Assembly (NCBI GenBank): GCA_038503035.1
Contig: JAVSML010024359.1
Coordinates: 124,001-188,000, forward strand
DNA: 64,000 nt
Source of the DNA: Crocodylus rhombifer
Taxonomy: Eukaryota; Chordata; Crocodylia; Crocodylidae
Direction of reading: 5' to 3'
In this document: one piece after another, positions 62,089 to 64,000 of the stretch
Layout of the letters: every line of letters starts with the position of its first letter
Numbering within the stretch: position 1 is the stretch's first letter
The notes under the pieces: generated by a model
Told to the model about the DNA's origin: nothing
Seen by the model: only the letters and a program-made list of their open reading frames with translations
The model's database searches: none
Made by a program: the position numbers and the translations under genes

Positions 62089-62256
62089 GGAAAAAAAACA
62101 TGTTCACCAGATTTTGTTGGCTTTTATGGATATTAGAATACTACATGTTTTTGGCACAAAACCTCAATGAAGAAAAAAGAAATGGATTAAGAAGATCAAA
62201 ACCTAAACATTTTCTGTCAAATGCAGTAGAAAAATATCCCAGTCCAAGTGACCAAG
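62089..62256 (+). CDS. First coding exon of an unrecognised secreted or membrane protein
   Basis: The exon runs from acceptor TATTTAG (AG at 62087-62088) to donor GTAAAT at 62257. The ATG at 62100-62102 opens 52 codons and one further base (phase 1). Residues 1-19, MFTRFCWLLWILEYYMFLA, look like a signal peptide: a basic residue near the start, an aromatic/aliphatic core and a small residue before the likely cut. Then comes a charged segment (NLNEEKRNGLRRSKPKHF) with KR and RR pairs that could be processing sites. The ATG is the first in the exon. With the CpG island 2.2 kb upstream, it fits a gene with a non-coding exon 1 and a signal-peptide exon 2. I cannot assign a family; later exons lie outside the window. 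A chance open frame is possible but less likely given both splice sites. Confidence 0.6.
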
Positions 62257-62516
62257 GTAAATATTTACATTTTAGCACAGCTTTTTGTTAATATTTATTC
62301 AGATTCTAGCCCATATGGTTAGCTTGCATGGTAAGTTATAACCTGTGGAACTTGATCCATTTACATTTTAATTTGCTGTAATTTTTAACCGTAAATGTAT
62401 AGCACATTCCTGTGCATGTGTGTGTGCGTGCACACACGTGTGCGCATGCCCATGTGCATACATGTGGGTTCGAGATTCTGGGCCTAAGTGGAACCATTCT
62501 TCTATTACCTCCTCAG
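62257..62516 (+). other. Intron sequence after the coding exon
   Basis: AT-rich, then an alternating GTGTGTGC/CACACACG purine-pyrimidine stretch at 62418-62445 that could adopt Z-DNA. No further exon is visible to the window end. Confidence 0.4.
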
Positions 62517-63008
62517 TGGATGTGTCTACACAAGACGCTGACTGTGCAGTCATTACTGCACAGTCATTTAGTATTTGTATAAACAAGTGTCGCATGGCAG
62601 AAAGCATGATGCGACACTACTGCCCAGTAGTTCCAGGCTGGTGTATAGTCAGTGTCATGAAAAATTTGGTGATACTACTGCGCAGTAACTCTGGTTACCG
62701 TGTAGTCATTTAATACTTGCTACACAAGATGCTGACTGCATAGTCATTTAGTACTTGTATAAACAAGTGCTAAATGACTACAGAGTAATGACTCAGCAGT
62801 CAGCATCTTACGTAGATGTATAAGCAAGTACTAAATGACTATGCAGTAACTAAGCTGCACAGCATCACCAAATCGATTTTTCATGATGCTGACTGTGCAG
62901 TAGCTTGAGACTGCTGCGCAGTAGTGTCGCATCATGCTAACTGCCACACAGCACTACTGCATAGTAGTTACAGGCTATTGCATAGTCAGCTTTTCGTGTA
63001 GATATGGC
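62517..63008. mobile_element. Large hairpin-rich MITE
   Basis: The left end TGGATGTGTCTACACAAGACG, then CTGACT, and the complement of the right end, TGGCCATATCTACACGAAAAG, then CTGACT, are inverted. The interior contains several long palindromic stretches, e.g. GACTGCATAGTCATTTAGTA against its near complement at 62762-62815, and many CTGACTGTGCAGT / TACTGCGCAGTAGT words. It seems to be a MITE built of, or with insertions of, its own family. Relatives lie at 15373-15614 and 20567-20816. Confidence 0.65.
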
Positions 63009-63333
63009 CAGTATGTTTGGCCACCTTCCCCAGTGTTATCAGGAAAAGAGTAGTACCATATACACATTTATTCAAAAGGAATTTCCTTAGGGTTTTAGTA
63101 TTCACCAGCTTACATGTTAGGCACTGCTCCTACAAACAATTATGAAAGTGCTTAAGATTTTACACACTGATATTGTGCCATTTAATTAAATGGAAATAGG
63201 AAAATTAAATGATCAATGATCCACCTAGTCAATGAGGAAGGACTATGATTAGCAATAAGGTATTCATCATTTGTATTATGATAGCATCTACAGCCCACAA
63301 CAGAGACAGGGGCCATGTTATGCTAGACTTTGT

Positions 63334-63375
<42 letters not shown>

Positions 63376-63783
63376 AAATACAGGCTTTGCTTTGGAGAGC
63401 TCATCTACTAAAGAGAAGTCAAGGATAGAAGGAGAAACAAAGACACAGGGAGAGTGATGCATTTAAAATTGCACTGGAGGTCAGTGACAGAACCAGAAAG
63501 AGAAATTAGTCTTCTCAGTGCAGTACCCTATAAAGGTTCATCTTCATCTAGGTATTCTTCTATCTTTGGGGTCCTCCGCCTGGTGAGATACTAAGTTAAC
63601 AATGGTATAAATAGCTGGAAATTCTTCATCTCAGGTGAAGGCCTCACTTTCAGAAAGTTTCTTGTTCACCAAAGGATCTCCTCTCATGCCAGATGTTCCT
63701 TATCTCACACACTCTAAAACTCTGCCCAGACTTAGACAGTTCATTTTCTGACAGACTCTTTACAACCTTCAGAAGGTTCTTCA
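63009..63783. other. Sequence between the MITE and the terminal CR1
   Basis: No exon is recognised. It contains the (AC)19 tract listed separately. Confidence 0.4.
63336..63373. repeat. (AC)19 microsatellite
   Basis: An uninterrupted 38-bp AC dinucleotide run on the plus strand. Confidence 0.97.
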
Positions 63784-64000
63784 TAGATTCATAGATACTA
63801 GGGTCAGAAGGAACCTCAACAGGTCATTGAGTCCAACCCCCTGTCTAGGCAGGAAAGAGTACTGGGGTTAGATGATGCTTATCCAGCCTACTCTTAAAGA
63901 CCCCCAAGGTAGGAGAGAGCACCACCTTCCTTGGAAGCCCATTCCAAATTTTAGCCATCATTACTGTGAAGAAGTTTTTCCTGATATCTAGCCTGTCACT
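63784..64000 (-). mobile_element. CR1 LINE 3' end, cut by window edge
   Basis: The plus strand reads CATAGATTCATAGATACTAGG, GTCAGAAGGAACCTC, and CCAACCCCCTG, then GGAAAGAGTACTGGGGT, the reverse complement of the CR1 3' UTR and tail. The ORF2 end (complement of GTGAAGAAGTTTTTCCTGATATC) is entered at about 63970. The element continues beyond the window. Confidence 0.92.

Overview
The window looks like nuclear DNA from a sauropsid vertebrate, most likely a crocodilian, with turtle as the alternative. The grounds are young CR1 LINEs with short CTATGAA-type tails, many non-autonomous hAT elements with 8-bp target-site duplications, (AC)n and (AT)n microsatellites, CpG islands, and genes split by GT-AG introns. 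Nothing prokaryotic was seen: no operons, CRISPR arrays or insertion sequences.

1-20.3 kb is gene-poor and AT-rich. It is dotted with hAT elements (2789-3298 and 10920-11141 are bounded by target-site duplications), a MITE, a CR1 tail and GC-rich repeat patches.

20.3-41.1 kb, minus strand, holds the only recognisable conserved gene structure: a ten-exon, intron-bearing copy of mitochondrial ATP synthase subunit beta (ATP5F1B/ATP5B). Exons 1-6 are open and correctly phased. The copy is nevertheless broken: an 11-bp insertion in exon 7, a lost acceptor at exon 8, a 4-bp deletion in exon 9, a lost acceptor at exon 10 and a changed C-terminus. Two active-site arginines are also replaced (R189H and R260C, bovine numbering). 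A CpG island remains at its 5' end. I read it as a duplicated, non-processed pseudogene; since F1-beta is essential, a working copy should lie elsewhere. Its introns have collected two near-identical CR1 LINEs in antisense orientation (one with an uninterrupted RT reading frame), two hAT elements with perfect 8-bp duplications, a MITE, an older CR1 tail and a solo retroviral LTR with a 5-bp duplication.

41.4-58.9 kb is repeat-rich intergenic DNA: GC-rich repeats, a possible LTR element, an old minus-strand CR1 that still shows endonuclease and RT pieces (46.2-48.8 kb), a further CR1 tail, hAT-like elements and SINE-like repeats.

58.9-64 kb holds the start of a plus-strand gene. A CpG island at about 59.35-60.16 kb contains a good splice donor at 59853/59854. 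A coding exon at 62089-62256 begins with an ATG, encodes a likely signal peptide and ends at a phase-1 donor. I do not recognise the protein, and its remaining exons lie beyond the window. Around it are a hAT element, a hairpin-rich MITE, an (AC)19 tract and a CR1 tail cut by the window edge.
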